A stretch of 64,000 nt of DNA, taken from Paludifilum halophilum (GTDB taxonomy: Bacteria > Bacillota > Bacilli > Thermoactinomycetales > DSM-45169). Location of the stretch: assembly GCF_002245355.1 (NCBI RefSeq), contig NZ_NOWF01000009.1, positions 62,001-126,000 of the forward strand, written 5' to 3'. The translations under genes were made by a program, and so were the position numbers. How positions within the stretch are numbered: the stretch's first letter is position 1; each line of letters begins with the position of its first letter. The notes below the pieces were generated by a model, which was not told the origin of the DNA, did no database searches, and was given only the letters and a program-made list of their open reading frames with translations. Shown here in pieces: positions 35,156-43,496 of this stretch.

Positions 35156-35293
35156 TTACGCCTGAGTGGCGTCTTTCTTTTCTTTCCGCCAGACCTGTTT
35201 GAATAAGCTTTTGATGACCCGGGAAAGAGCGGGTTCCTTTTTCACTTTCTCTTCCCACTCTCTCAGTTCCTCCAGTTGCTCCAGCTCTTTCAT
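35156..35293 (-). CDS. Small charged helical protein
   Basis: A 45-residue frame starts MKELEQLEELREWEEKVKK and continues PALSRVIKSLFKQVWRKEKK. GGAG lies seven bases before the ATG. It is almost entirely charged and amphipathic, likely one or two helices. It sits alone between the two-component operon terminator and sigB. No family is recognised, but the start signal and biased composition favour a real gene. Confidence 0.6.
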   Translation of the reverse strand: MKELEQLEELREWEEKVKKEPALSRVIKSLFKQVWRKEKKDATQA

Positions 35294-35385
35294 TCTCCCA
35301 CTCCTTTTCCCGCTTCATATCTGAGTTAATTTCATTATAGCGCTTTCAAGGAGGGGAATCGTTGCAAAACGGTTAAATCCTACAA

Positions 35386-35425
35386 AAAAACCGCGGAAGT
35401 CCCCCGGCGGGTCGGACCATCCCCG
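35386..35425 (-). terminator. Possible terminator of the sigB operon
   Basis: On the minus strand CCGC and GCGG arms around a G/C-rich loop precede seven T residues, about 30 bases past the sigB stop. The stem is short, so the call is weak. Confidence 0.4.
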
Positions 35426-35442
35426 ATTTTGTCGATGATGAT

Positions 35443-36231
35443 TTACATAATTTCCGTCGGTTCCATGCGGATCGCTTCCCGCAACTTTCTGAGCGCCCGT
35501 CGCTGTAACCGAGAAACGTGCATTTGGGAAATCCCCAATTGTTCACCGGCATGCTTTTGGCTCATGTTTTCGAAAAAAGTCATGCGGATGATATCCCGCT
35601 CCCGCTCGTTCAGTACCTGGAAAGCCCTTTGCAACAGCATCTGCTGATCTACCTGATTAAAGCCGTTGTCGTTATTGCCCACCAAGTCGAGCAACGTGAC
35701 ATGACTTCCGTCACTATTGGCTTCAATCGGGCTGTCGACAGAGACGGCATTGTAGCTGCGACCCATTTCCATCGTCTCCAGTACCTCTTCTGTCGACACT
35801 TGGAGATACTCGGCGATTTCGTCCACTCGGGGAGAACGTTGCAACTGGGTAGTCAGTTCCTCGACGGCTTTTTTGATCCGGGGGCCCAGCTCTTTGATTC
35901 TTCGAGGTACGTGAACACTCCAGGTTTTGTCCCGGATATAGCGTTTGATTTCCCCGACAATCGTGGGAACAGCGAAGCTTTCAAAGCTGCGGCCATAAGA
36001 GGAATCATAACGCCTCAGAGCGGCCAGGAGGCCGATCATACCCACTTGCGTCAAATCCTCAAAGGGCTCTGTTCCTTTGGAAAATTTGGAGGCCAGAGTT
36101 TCCACCAAATCGGTGTACTGGTCTACGAGTCGGGCTTGTATTTGCGGATCCGCCTCTTCCTGATACCGGCGGATCATGTCGAGAATCTCTTCGTCAGTAA
36201 GATCTTGTTTCTGCGGGCGAGTCGACATCAT
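35443..36231 (-). CDS. sigB: RNA polymerase sigma factor SigB (general stress)
   Basis: The 262-residue sigma-70 factor of the SigB/SigF/SigG group shows region 2 (DLTQVGMIGLLAALRRYD, SFESFAVPTIVGEIKRYI RDK), region 3 (WSVHVPRRIKELGPRI) and a region 4 helix-turn-helix (QLGISQMHVSRLQRRALRKLR). It directs polymerase to general stress genes and is held inactive by RsbW. Its start overlaps rsbW by 38 bases, and the order rsbU-rsbV-rsbW-sigB supports SigB rather than the sporulation factor SigF, which sits with spoIIAA/AB. No rsbX follows. Confidence 0.93.
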   Translation of the reverse strand: MMSTRPQKQDLTDEEILDMIRRYQEEADPQIQARLVDQYTDLVETLASKFSKGTEPFEDLTQVGMIGLLAALRRYDSSYGRSFESFAVPTIVGEIKRYIRDKTWSVHVPRRIKELGPRIKKAVEELTTQLQRSPRVDEIAEYLQVSTEEVLETMEMGRSYNAVSVDSPIEANSDGSHVTLLDLVGNNDNGFNQVDQQMLLQRAFQVLNERERDIIRMTFFENMSQKHAGEQLGISQMHVSRLQRRALRKLREAIRMEPTEIM

Positions 36232-36676
36232 GATCCACCTCGTCCCTCTGCATAAACTTGGTCAGTGTGACAACGACACCTTTCCCCCCGTCGATATCCA
36301 CACGGTCCATCAACGTTTCCATCAGGTGGAGACCCAGCCCCCTTTCCCTCATGGCAGTCAGCGGCAAGTGGTTCTCGATCGGCCCGGAACGTTGTTTCAC
36401 AGCAGCGATGTCGAAACTGTTCCCCTCATCCTTGATCCGGATTTCCAGTCGATCCCTGTATATCCGAAAAATCACGTCCACTTTTCCCAATTGATCGGTA
36501 TAGGCATGATCCACCGCATTCGTACACGCTTCGGCGACAGCCAGCTTCATATCCTCGATATCGTCGTAGCTGAAACCCATCCGGTTCGCGATCCCGGATA
36601 CAGCCAAACGGACCACGCCGACGTATTGAGCCTTTGCGGGAATGGTCAGTTCAATCAAATCCTTCGGTTGATCCAT
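36194..36676 (-). CDS. rsbW: Anti-sigma-B factor, serine kinase RsbW
   Basis: The 160-residue GHKL-fold protein has KLAVAEACTNAVDHAY near residue 45, IKDEGNSFD and ERGLGLHLMETLMD, the ATP-binding N, G1 and G2 boxes of anti-sigma kinases. RsbW binds SigB and phosphorylates RsbV on serine. GGGGGAGC precedes the start. It lies 15 bases after rsbV and overlaps sigB, so translation is probably coupled to keep stoichiometry. Confidence 0.94.
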   Translation of the reverse strand: MDQPKDLIELTIPAKAQYVGVVRLAVSGIANRMGFSYDDIEDMKLAVAEACTNAVDHAYTDQLGKVDVIFRIYRDRLEIRIKDEGNSFDIAAVKQRSGPIENHLPLTAMRERGLGLHLMETLMDRVDIDGGKGVVVTLTKFMQRDEVDHDVDSPAETRSY

Positions 36677-36691
36677 TTTGATCCGCTCCCC

Positions 36692-37009
36692 CTACGCTCC
36701 ATCTTCAATCTCTATGATTTCAGTCAGCCCGGTAATCTTAAGCAAACGGCTGAGTCGAGGACTCACCCCGACCAGTACCAACCGTCCCTTTTGTGAACGA
36801 AGCGATTTGTAAGCACCGATCAACACACCCAAACCCGTGCTGTCCATATAATCCACTCGGGATAAATCCAGATACACTTCACGGTTCTGTTCGCAGAGCG
36901 GCATCAACTTTTCCCGCAACTGCGGCGCGGTATAAGCGTCAACTTCACCGGAGACGACCAACATCGTCGATTGGCCCGTACCGGGTTTTTCCTCGATCGA
37001 TACATTCAT
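36692..37009 (-). CDS. rsbV: Anti-anti-sigma factor RsbV
   Basis: The 105-residue STAS-domain protein has VSGEVDAYTAPQLREKL and the phosphorylation site DYMDSTGLGVLIGAYK, with the serine near residue 55. Unphosphorylated RsbV sequesters RsbW and frees SigB. ATG at 37009 has GGAGG eight bases upstream; an earlier in-frame start is less likely. The gene lies between rsbU and rsbW. Confidence 0.95.
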   Translation of the reverse strand: MNVSIEEKPGTGQSTMLVVSGEVDAYTAPQLREKLMPLCEQNREVYLDLSRVDYMDSTGLGVLIGAYKSLRSQKGRLVLVGVSPRLSRLLKITGLTEIIEIEDGA

Positions 37010-37070
37010 GCTTTCAACCTCCATATTTCAAACTTTACCCCAATGCGCCCCTTTTAAACCCGGGAACCTG

Positions 37071-38081
37071 TTACGACTCTTCTCTGCGGCGAATCACAAG
37101 GATGGTCTGATCGTCTTTCAGATCGTAATGGGCCAACTCGTAAAGTTCCTGATAAATCGCCTCAACCGCTTGCTGAGCGTCAGGTAAGTGCAAATGCTTC
37201 CCGACCAACTCTTTTAACCGTTCCCGCCCCAGAAACTGACCGTCGATACGGCATTCCGTCACCCCGTCGGTAAAAAGAATGACAGCGTCTCCGGGCTCCA
37301 AGGAAAGGCTGAACTCCCGGTAGGAGGCCTCTTTGGTCACTCCCAGCACCAGCCCCCGGGTGGTAAGATCTTCAAAGCGCTCCTCTCCACCTTTATAAAA
37401 GAAACCGGGTTCGTGACCCGCCGCCGCATAACGAAACTGATGGTCCGCCGAATCGTATACCCCGTACACCATCGTAATAAACATACTGGGATCGACATTG
37501 CGCTCCACCACGGTGTTCAATTTCCGAAGAATCTCCGAGGGACCCAGAGGACTATCCAGCTGATCCATGGCGTATTTAATCATCGACATACACAGTGCGG
37601 CGGGGATTCCTTTGCCGATGATATCCGACAAAGCAACTCCGACAGAGCCGCATCCGTGATCCACAAAGTTGTAATAGTCCCCGCTCATGCGGTGAGCGGG
37701 AACACTGATCACCCCGATATCGAGGTCTTGGGACTTCGGCGGTTCATCAGGCAGCAACGTTTGCTGCATCTCGACAGCGGCTTCGATTTCATACTCCAGT
37801 TCTTTTTGCCGACTCAGCAGGCTTTCGTGTTCCTTCAGGGCGATTCCGTAACCGATCATCATCTCAATCAGCAGATCAAATGAATCCTTGACTGCGGGAG
37901 GAAGATCCGGAAGTTCTTTTTTGACAGCATCGGCGTGATAACTGACCATCTCTTCCGGCGGGATCTTCTGTTCCATCATCCATTTACTCATCTGTTGAGC
38001 AGCGTATCGCTGGTCTTCCCTCTTTTCCTGCAAGTAGGAGGTGAGCAACTCCTGATATTGCTGAATGACCATATCTTTCAT
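37071..38081 (-). CDS. rsbU: PP2C-type phosphatase RsbU
   Basis: The 336-residue protein has an N-terminal helical domain of about 85 residues like the RsbT-binding domain of B. subtilis RsbU. A linker helix (LEYEIEAAVEMQQTLLP) and a PP2C/SpoIIE domain with GDYYNFVDHG, DIIGKGIPAAL, AAAGHEPGFFY, LFTDGVTECR and DDQTILVIRR follow. It dephosphorylates RsbV-P to switch SigB on. ATG at 38081 follows GGGGTG. No rsbR, rsbS or rsbT gene lies upstream; ndoA does. If the N-terminal domain still needs RsbT, that protein must be encoded elsewhere. Confidence 0.93.
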   Translation of the reverse strand: MKDMVIQQYQELLTSYLQEKREDQRYAAQQMSKWMMEQKIPPEEMVSYHADAVKKELPDLPPAVKDSFDLLIEMMIGYGIALKEHESLLSRQKELEYEIEAAVEMQQTLLPDEPPKSQDLDIGVISVPAHRMSGDYYNFVDHGCGSVGVALSDIIGKGIPAALCMSMIKYAMDQLDSPLGPSEILRKLNTVVERNVDPSMFITMVYGVYDSADHQFRYAAAGHEPGFFYKGGEERFEDLTTRGLVLGVTKEASYREFSLSLEPGDAVILFTDGVTECRIDGQFLGRERLKELVGKHLHLPDAQQAVEAIYQELYELAHYDLKDDQTILVIRRREES

Positions 38082-38285
38082 CCTGTCACCCCAAATCAAT
38101 AAGCGTCAATGGTGCCGTTTTCCCCGTTCGCGTAAAAGAGATTCGATCCGGGCATCCATCGACGCGAAACCCTTCTGATCCCCGTAGCATCGGGGTTGTG
38201 CATCTCGCCGATGCGTCTTTTTCATCCGGAAACGTAAAAAGAGAGATGCTGTTGACCACGCACCTCCCTTTCCGATCCACGCGTT

Positions 38286-38636
38286 CTAAAAATCGATAAG
38301 GCCCAAACTGATATTGAGCGCCTCGTTTACCCGGACCATCATCTCTTCGTCCAGATGGGTAATTTTATCTGTGAGGCGTTGTTTGTCGATGGTTCTGATC
38401 TGTTCCAACAAAATGACCGAGTCTCGATCAAATCCGTATGCCTTCGCATCGATCTCGACATGAGTGGGTAATTTAGCCTTTTCGATTTGAGCAGTGATCG
38501 CGGCGATGATCACAGTGGGGCTAAACCGGTTTCCGATATTGTTTTGGATTATCAGAACAGGACGCACCCCACCTTGCTCTGACCCGACCACAGGAGAGAG
38601 ATCGGCAAAATAAACATCGCCACGCTTCACAATCAA
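38286..38636 (-). CDS. ndoA: mRNA interferase EndoA/MazF
   Basis: The 116-residue toxin begins [20 protein letters not shown] and has [25 protein letters not shown] and PTHVEI, nearly the B. subtilis EndoA sequence. EndoA cleaves single-stranded mRNA at UACAU. It follows its antitoxin by four bases. Its place between alr and the rsb-sigB genes matches B. subtilis. The gap to rsbU (about 200 bases) holds no gene I trust. Confidence 0.97.
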   Translation of the reverse strand: MIVKRGDVYFADLSPVVGSEQGGVRPVLIIQNNIGNRFSPTVIIAAITAQIEKAKLPTHVEIDAKAYGFDRDSVILLEQIRTIDKQRLTDKITHLDEEMMVRVNEALNISLGLIDF

Positions 38637-38640
38637 AAGG

Positions 38641-38913
38641 TTACACCCCGCTAACCAAACGAATCGTAGTATCGTCCGCTTCCTCTTCCGCCTCGAACGC
38701 TTCCGATGCGATATTCAAGTTGATCTTGGCCATTTCCATATACCCGCGTTGCATCATTTCGCGGATCAAACGCTTCTTGCGTTCATACAAGTAGAGTTTC
38801 ATCGCCTGGCGTACAAATTCGCTGCGATTTGAATTCTCTTTTTCAACCATCCCGTCTACTTCTTGCAACAGATGCTGAGGCAGACTGATCATGATTCTCT
38901 TTGTCTCGGACAA
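38641..38913 (-). CDS. ndoAI: Antitoxin EndoAI (MazE-type, ribbon-helix-helix)
   Basis: The 90-residue protein begins [20 protein letters not shown], a ribbon-helix-helix DNA-binding start, and ends with the toxin-binding tail [17 protein letters not shown] ... RLVSGV as in B. subtilis NdoAI. It neutralises EndoA and may repress its own promoter. TTG at 38913 is preceded by GGGGGTG at seven bases and gives the same N-terminus as the family; a longer frame exists. A sigma-A promoter lies just upstream. Confidence 0.92.
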   Translation of the reverse strand: MSETKRIMISLPQHLLQEVDGMVEKENSNRSEFVRQAMKLYLYERKKRLIREMMQRGYMEMAKINLNIASEAFEAEEEADDTTIRLVSGV

Positions 38914-38960
38914 CGTACGCACCCCCAACCAATCATCACCGTTGGCGATTTCCCTTATCA

Positions 38961-38989
38961 ATACTACCATTATGTTAAACCTGTTGCAA
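38961..38989 (-). promoter_or_regulatory. Sigma-A-like promoter of ndoAI-ndoA
   Basis: On the minus strand TTGCAA (38989-38984) and TAGTAT (38966-38961) are separated by 17 bases, about 48 bases before the antitoxin start. It may extend transcription into rsbU-sigB as well. The 220 bases from here to alr hold no gene. Confidence 0.6.
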
Positions 38990-39210
38990 AAATATACTTA
39001 GAGACCGGGTCCCGAGGCAGACCCTTCCAATCCGAATGTACCCGGACATTTTCCCGAAAACAGGCTTAGAGAGGGCCTGGCCTTCGAATATCAGTGCAGT
39101 CCAACCGTTCTACGACGGGGTTTGCGGACAATATTAAATGTATTCGCTTCACGGGGTAAAATTCCTTCCTTCCGGTATCCTTTCTCACCAGGGAAATCGA
39201 TCGAATTACA

Positions 39211-40422
39211 TTAACCGTCATCCAACCCGGCACCGGGGGCCGGTTCGGAGGTGGCAGCCAAAGCGTTGACCCACCCCACTGTTCTCCCGGAACGTTTGTA
39301 AACCCGGGGAACCCGACGATCGATCATACAGGTAACCTCGTAGGAGATCGTCCCCAATCGGTCGGCGACCTCATCCACATGGATGCTTTCATTCCCCTGA
39401 CACCCGTAAAGAACCACTTCATCCCCCACCTTTACCGGCATCGCTTCGGTGACGTCCAGCATCGTCTGATCCATGCAAATCCGACCGGCGATGGGCACCC
39501 GCGTGCCTCGGATCAAGGCTTCCCCCCGGTTGGACAGGGACCGGCTGAACCCGTCGGCGTAACCGATGGGCAGTGTCGCCACCCATCGCGATCCGTCGGC
39601 GATAAAAGTCTTTCCGTAACTGATACCGCAACCGGCGGGAGGACGCTTCAAGTAAACCACTCGGGTTTTTAAGGTTAAAGCCGAACGGAGGCGGACAGCC
39701 TCCCGGTTCACTTCGTCGGAAGGGTAGTATCCGTACATGCTGATCCCCAGTCGGATCATACTGTGGGCGTAATCGGGACAATCGATGGCGGCGGCGCTGT
39801 TGGAGCAATGAACCAGGGGAATCTCACGCCCCCTCTTTCGAAGTTCCTTCACCACGTTCATCAACAAGCGGTGTTGATTTTCGGTATAGGTTTTATCCGC
39901 CGCATCCGCCGTAGCAAAGTGGGTATACAGCCCTTCCACCTCTAACCCGGGGAAGGAGGCGACCTCTTCCACAAAGGGAACCGCTGTCTCCCCCCACAGA
40001 CCCAGTCGCCCCATACCAGTGTCCACTTTCACGTGAACCCGTGCCTTCCGGCCCATACGTACCGCCGCTTCGCTGATCGCTTTTGCGGTATCAAACCGGT
40101 AGACCGTCAGAGCGATGTCCCCTTCCAAAGCCACTTCAACAGCGTTTGGGGGGACATCCCCCAATACCAAAATCGGAGCCGTGACGCCGCCCCGGCGCAA
40201 TTCCAAGGCTTCATCCAAAAAAGCGACACCCAAATCTGTCGCCCCGGCCTGGAGGGCGGCCCGGGACACCGGGATCGCTCCATGTCCGTAGGCGTTGGCC
40301 TTCACTGCCGCCATCAGCCGAATCTTCTTCGGGAGTCGTCGGCGAAATTCCCCCACATTGTGAGCGATGGCATCCAGATCCACTTCAGCCACGGTATCCC
40401 GATAGTACGGTTCACCTGTCAT
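39211..40422 (-). CDS. alr: Alanine racemase
   Basis: The 403-residue PLP enzyme has YRDTVAEVDLDAIAHNV, the PLP lysine in MAAVKANAYGHG near residue 38, VKVDTGMGRLG, the catalytic tyrosine in GCGISYGKTF, and AGRICMDQTMLDVT. It makes D-alanine for peptidoglycan. ATG at 40422 matches the usual N-terminus and has GAGGG ten bases upstream; TTG at 40443 is an alternative. It overlaps the upstream hypothetical gene by 11 bases. Alr next to ndoAI is conserved in Bacillales. Confidence 0.96.
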   Translation of the reverse strand: MTGEPYYRDTVAEVDLDAIAHNVGEFRRRLPKKIRLMAAVKANAYGHGAIPVSRAALQAGATDLGVAFLDEALELRRGGVTAPILVLGDVPPNAVEVALEGDIALTVYRFDTAKAISEAAVRMGRKARVHVKVDTGMGRLGLWGETAVPFVEEVASFPGLEVEGLYTHFATADAADKTYTENQHRLLMNVVKELRKRGREIPLVHCSNSAAAIDCPDYAHSMIRLGISMYGYYPSDEVNREAVRLRSALTLKTRVVYLKRPPAGCGISYGKTFIADGSRWVATLPIGYADGFSRSLSNRGEALIRGTRVPIAGRICMDQTMLDVTEAMPVKVGDEVVLYGCQGNESIHVDEVADRLGTISYEVTCMIDRRVPRVYKRSGRTVGWVNALAATSEPAPGAGLDDG

Positions 40423-40849
40423 GGGAATCCAACCCTCGCTCAATCATTTGACGCCGTGTCTCCAATGATTCAATAAAAGCATCGCTGACTAACAAGGAAA
40501 TCTTCCGATCTTGTATCCGATAGACATAAGGCATATCATAGGCGGGTTTCACCTGTGTCAAAGCATACGTATTCCGCCGACCGCCGAAATGAATCACCAG
40601 CTCCCGCGGATAAAGAATATAGCGGGGACGGTATATAACCCGGTATAAAGCGGGAACCAGACCCATCACCGCCACTCCCAGCAGTACGAGGACAGCGACA
40701 AATCCCGGAGAGCGAAATTCAAAATACGGGGCCGCACCAAAGAGGCCCACGAGAAACACTCCGATCTCCCACAAACGCAAGGCTCGATTTTTACGGTATA
40801 AGAGTACCTTGTATGAGGTCGTCTCTTCATGAATCGGCTGTTCTTCCAT
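40412..40849 (-). CDS. Hypothetical membrane protein upstream of alr
   Basis: The 145-residue protein has two hydrophobic segments (about residues 28-45 and 52-69) followed by a soluble part YILYPRELVIHFGGRRNTYAL and VYRIQDRKISLLVSD. This arrangement resembles small PH-domain membrane proteins, but I cannot name a family. It overlaps the start of alr by 11 bases, so the two are co-translated. It is not present at this place in B. subtilis. Confidence 0.72.
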   Translation of the reverse strand: MEEQPIHEETTSYKVLLYRKNRALRLWEIGVFLVGLFGAAPYFEFRSPGFVAVLVLLGVAVMGLVPALYRVIYRPRYILYPRELVIHFGGRRNTYALTQVKPAYDMPYVYRIQDRKISLLVSDAFIESLETRRQMIERGLDSHDR

Positions 40850-40892
40850 CCTTGATCCCTTCTTTTTTGACCGGAAGCTGTGACCTTCTAGC

Positions 40893-41052
40893 GCCTGTCT
40901 GATTATTCATGATAACTGGGTGCGGGAGCGAATTCGGACTCCGCCGCATTCTTGGCGGGTCGGGGTTGGGTTCCACGCTCCGTTTCGCAGCCAAAGGCAC
41001 TCCGTGCGGAACCCAACCCTCCCTAAAAGAAGCCTTTTCACAACGCTTCTAA
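40893..41052. repeat. Interspersed repeat, copy E2 (most complete)
   Basis: This copy joins both halves of the family. The left end, CTGTCTGATTATTCATGATA then ACTGGGTGCGGGAGC, is shared with E3. The right part (40950-41053) is shared with E1, including GGTTGGGTTCC / GGAACCCAACC arms and the terminal TCACAACGCTTCTAA. It lies between the hypothetical gene and iolW and holds no gene. Confidence 0.72.
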
Positions 41053-41174
41053 TGAGGGACACCTGATCTGTCACTGTTTCAAACCTATCATACAATGGAC
41101 AGAAGCCGTTCGCAAAGACTGTTTTTCCCTGGAATACGTGATTGTGCGGTCCATCATCCGCCCCCCGTGTTTGG

Positions 41175-42218
41175 TCACAAAGAGAGAGTTTTCTGATTGG
41201 CACAGCTCTCCTTCACCCGCTCGATCACCCGGATCACCCGGACTCCGTCTTCCGCGGTTACCGGAGCCGGTACGCCCCGGGTCACCGACTGCACCAGGTT
41301 ACGGTAGTAATCCTCATACCGGCCCCGAAGGGTGGGAACGGTTTCGGTTACCGTCTGCCCCCCCTCTTCCAGCGTCACTTCGGCGTAACATTCGGGGTCA
41401 TCTTCTCCCCAGCCGGGGTCTCCCGGTTTCATCCCCTGTTTTAAGGAATTTTCCTGGCTGTCCATTCCGTATTTGACCAAGCTTCCCCGAGACCCGTGAA
41501 CCTCAAAGCGGGGACCCGGCTGCTTCACCATGGAACCGGCGTGAAGGATGGCTCGAAGGCCGTTTTCGTATCCCAATACAATATGAAAATAGTCCTCTGT
41601 TTCCGCCCCGGGACGCTGGGCCTGCACATCGCCGAAGACTGTCTCCGGGTCCCCGAACAAGGTGAGGGCCTGATCGATCAAATGGGAGCCCAGATCGTAC
41701 AGGATACCGGCCCCGGGAAGGTCCTTCTCCCGCCAACGATCCCGTACCTGCGGCCGAAACCGGTCAAAACGAACTTGAAAGGTGTGAATGTTCCCCAAAC
41801 GCCCCTCTTCGATCCATTTTTTGACGGTTAGAAAATCATTGTCCCAACGCCGGTTATGATAAACACTGAGAACTCGTCCTTTTTCCTGCGCCAGGCGGGC
41901 GAGGGCGATCCCCTCATCCGCGTGAATGACAAAGGGCTTCTCCACCACGACGTGCTTTCCCGCCTTCAATGCCTGCTCAGCCAGCGGATAATGCAAGGTG
42001 TTGGGAGTGGCCACAACAACCAGGTCCAGATCTGGATCGCGGAATAAAGCTTCCGGATCCTGAACCACTTGGACTCCGGGCCAATCCTTCCTCACTTCCT
42101 CTTCCCGGCTTGTAACCACCTTCACCAGTTCCAACCCTTCTGCCGCGTGGATCGTCGGCGCGTGGAAAACCGCCCCGGACAAACCGTATCCGATGATACC
42201 CGCCTTGATCGTGTTCAA
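41175..42218 (-). CDS. iolW: NADP-dependent scyllo-inositol dehydrogenase IolW-like (Gfo/Idh/MocA family)
   Basis: The 347-residue oxidoreductase has a Rossmann start IKAGIIGYGLSGAVFHAP and the family motif VVEKPF near residue 95. SVYHNRRWDNDFLTVKK and GILYDLGSHLIDQALTLFG follow. Similarity to B. subtilis IolW (YvaA) is high throughout, including VYHNRRWDNDFLT. IolW interconverts scyllo-inosose and scyllo-inositol with NADPH. The start is TTG at 42218 with AAGGAG nine bases upstream. No other inositol gene lies nearby. It appears inserted into the conserved LolA-like/alr neighbourhood together with repeat E2. Confidence 0.88.
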   Translation of the reverse strand: MNTIKAGIIGYGLSGAVFHAPTIHAAEGLELVKVVTSREEEVRKDWPGVQVVQDPEALFRDPDLDLVVVATPNTLHYPLAEQALKAGKHVVVEKPFVIHADEGIALARLAQEKGRVLSVYHNRRWDNDFLTVKKWIEEGRLGNIHTFQVRFDRFRPQVRDRWREKDLPGAGILYDLGSHLIDQALTLFGDPETVFGDVQAQRPGAETEDYFHIVLGYENGLRAILHAGSMVKQPGPRFEVHGSRGSLVKYGMDSQENSLKQGMKPGDPGWGEDDPECYAEVTLEEGGQTVTETVPTLRGRYEDYYRNLVQSVTRGVPAPVTAEDGVRVIRVIERVKESCANQKTLSL

Positions 42219-42386
42219 TCCAATCCGCTCCTTTTCACGGTTTGATTTCTGCATTTCTCCTTTTGATCCTTTGAGTATCGTATCATGGGCCAATTAAAGG
42301 ACAAAATCAATAATCCATCCATAAAAAATGGACAGTACTTGCTTCTGTCCATTCAGCGCAGGAACCGATCCGCAGGATCGGCTTCC

Positions 42387-43415
42387 CTATTTGGGGTCTT
42401 TTTCAAAGACAGACCGGGCGATTTTTTCCATCTCTTTCTCCGGGAGGTCCCCGTAAAGTTCAAAGTCGGTTCCTTCATAAGTCCAGGAAAGGCGCTTCTT
42501 GCCGTCGATCTCCAGCAGAACGCCATGGGTAAATCCCAGGTTCAAAGGCTTTCCGTAAACCGGGAGACTGGCTTCCACGGCATCGGGATGCTTTTGGGTC
42601 AGAGTGAAGGACTTCTTTCCTTTGTAGCGCATAATTACCGCCTTTCCACCAGGGGTGTTGACGGTATTTTCATCCACCAGCTCACTTTCCTCGGGAATCC
42701 AATCCGGATTGATCACATCAAAATCGTCCCCATCCTCCGACTCCTTTTGATCTTCAGCCAGAGTCGGTACCGATTGTTCGGCATAACCGGTCATATTTCG
42801 ATCCTTATCGAAAGAATTGTCATCAAAGGAAGCATTCGGCTCAAACCGGTCGAACAAAACCTCGACCATCACCTTATCCTCGTCGTTCAGCACTTCCACC
42901 TTCTGCGGATTGTAGTCGGTGTCCATCCAAATCCGTTGCGTCTTTAAGGTTTGGTTCTGGTTGTAATTCGCCGCCACCTCAAACTGGTAGGATTCTTTGG
43001 AACTGACCATTTTGCGGGCGGAATCATCGATAATACTGTCTAACAAGGACTTGTAGAGGTACACTTGCCCGCTGTTTTCCGGCCAATCGCTCTGAAAGCG
43101 GAAACTCTTTTCCAGATGAGGGGTGAGAACGAAGACGCCTTCATCGTTGCGAAGCAAAATCTGCGTGACGTCTTTCTTCGTGTTTTTCAAAGCGACACGG
43201 TAAAAATGGGGTTTCTTATACCAGACTTCCACTTCATATTCCTGAGGCGACTGACCGGTGTGAATCGTCATCTTCCCGTGACTTTTGTAGCTTTTCAGCT
43301 TCTCCGAACGCTTCGACAGATCGCTCACCACTTGTTCCGGGGTCTTCTCGCCGCATCCCGTCAATACTGGGACAAGAACCAGGACGGCAACGAGAGCCCA
43401 TGCGATCCGACGCAT
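42387..43415 (-). CDS. LolA-like outer-surface lipoprotein (YdcC-type)
   Basis: The 342-residue protein has a lipoprotein signal with LTGCGEK and a LolA/LppX-like beta fold: LKSYKSHGKMTIHTG, YEVEVWYKKPHFYRVAL, NDEGVFVLTPHLEKSFRF and a TYNQNQTLKTQRIWMD-type strand. B. subtilis YdcC, found at the same place before alr and produced during sporulation, is the likely homologue. Its role is unknown. It is attached outside the membrane. The promoter would lie in the short gap after nnr. Confidence 0.87.
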   Translation of the reverse strand: MRRIAWALVAVLVLVPVLTGCGEKTPEQVVSDLSKRSEKLKSYKSHGKMTIHTGQSPQEYEVEVWYKKPHFYRVALKNTKKDVTQILLRNDEGVFVLTPHLEKSFRFQSDWPENSGQVYLYKSLLDSIIDDSARKMVSSKESYQFEVAANYNQNQTLKTQRIWMDTDYNPQKVEVLNDEDKVMVEVLFDRFEPNASFDDNSFDKDRNMTGYAEQSVPTLAEDQKESEDGDDFDVINPDWIPEESELVDENTVNTPGGKAVIMRYKGKKSFTLTQKHPDAVEASLPVYGKPLNLGFTHGVLLEIDGKKRLSWTYEGTDFELYGDLPEKEMEKIARSVFEKDPK

Positions 43416-43496
43416 TTCATCAACCCTTTCTCACGGGGGACAACGGTTCTGTGCTGTCCATTCCCCGGGAAATGTGTCGGTCAGGCACGGGCGCGA

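Noticed and set aside
35443-36231. Assignment as sporulation factor SigF instead of SigB
   Set aside because: The upstream RsbU phosphatase and the ndoA/alr neighbourhood match the sigB locus; spoIIAA-spoIIAB-sigF has no RsbU.
38086-38280. Frame between ndoA and rsbU on the minus strand
   Set aside because: It ends within the rsbU start region, but its only start lies too close to GGGAGG and the product is not recognisable.
41138-41476. Plus-strand frames opposite iolW, nnr, GH51 and other GC-rich genes
   Set aside because: These are mirror frames of clear genes with Arg/Pro/Ser-rich products and no start signals.
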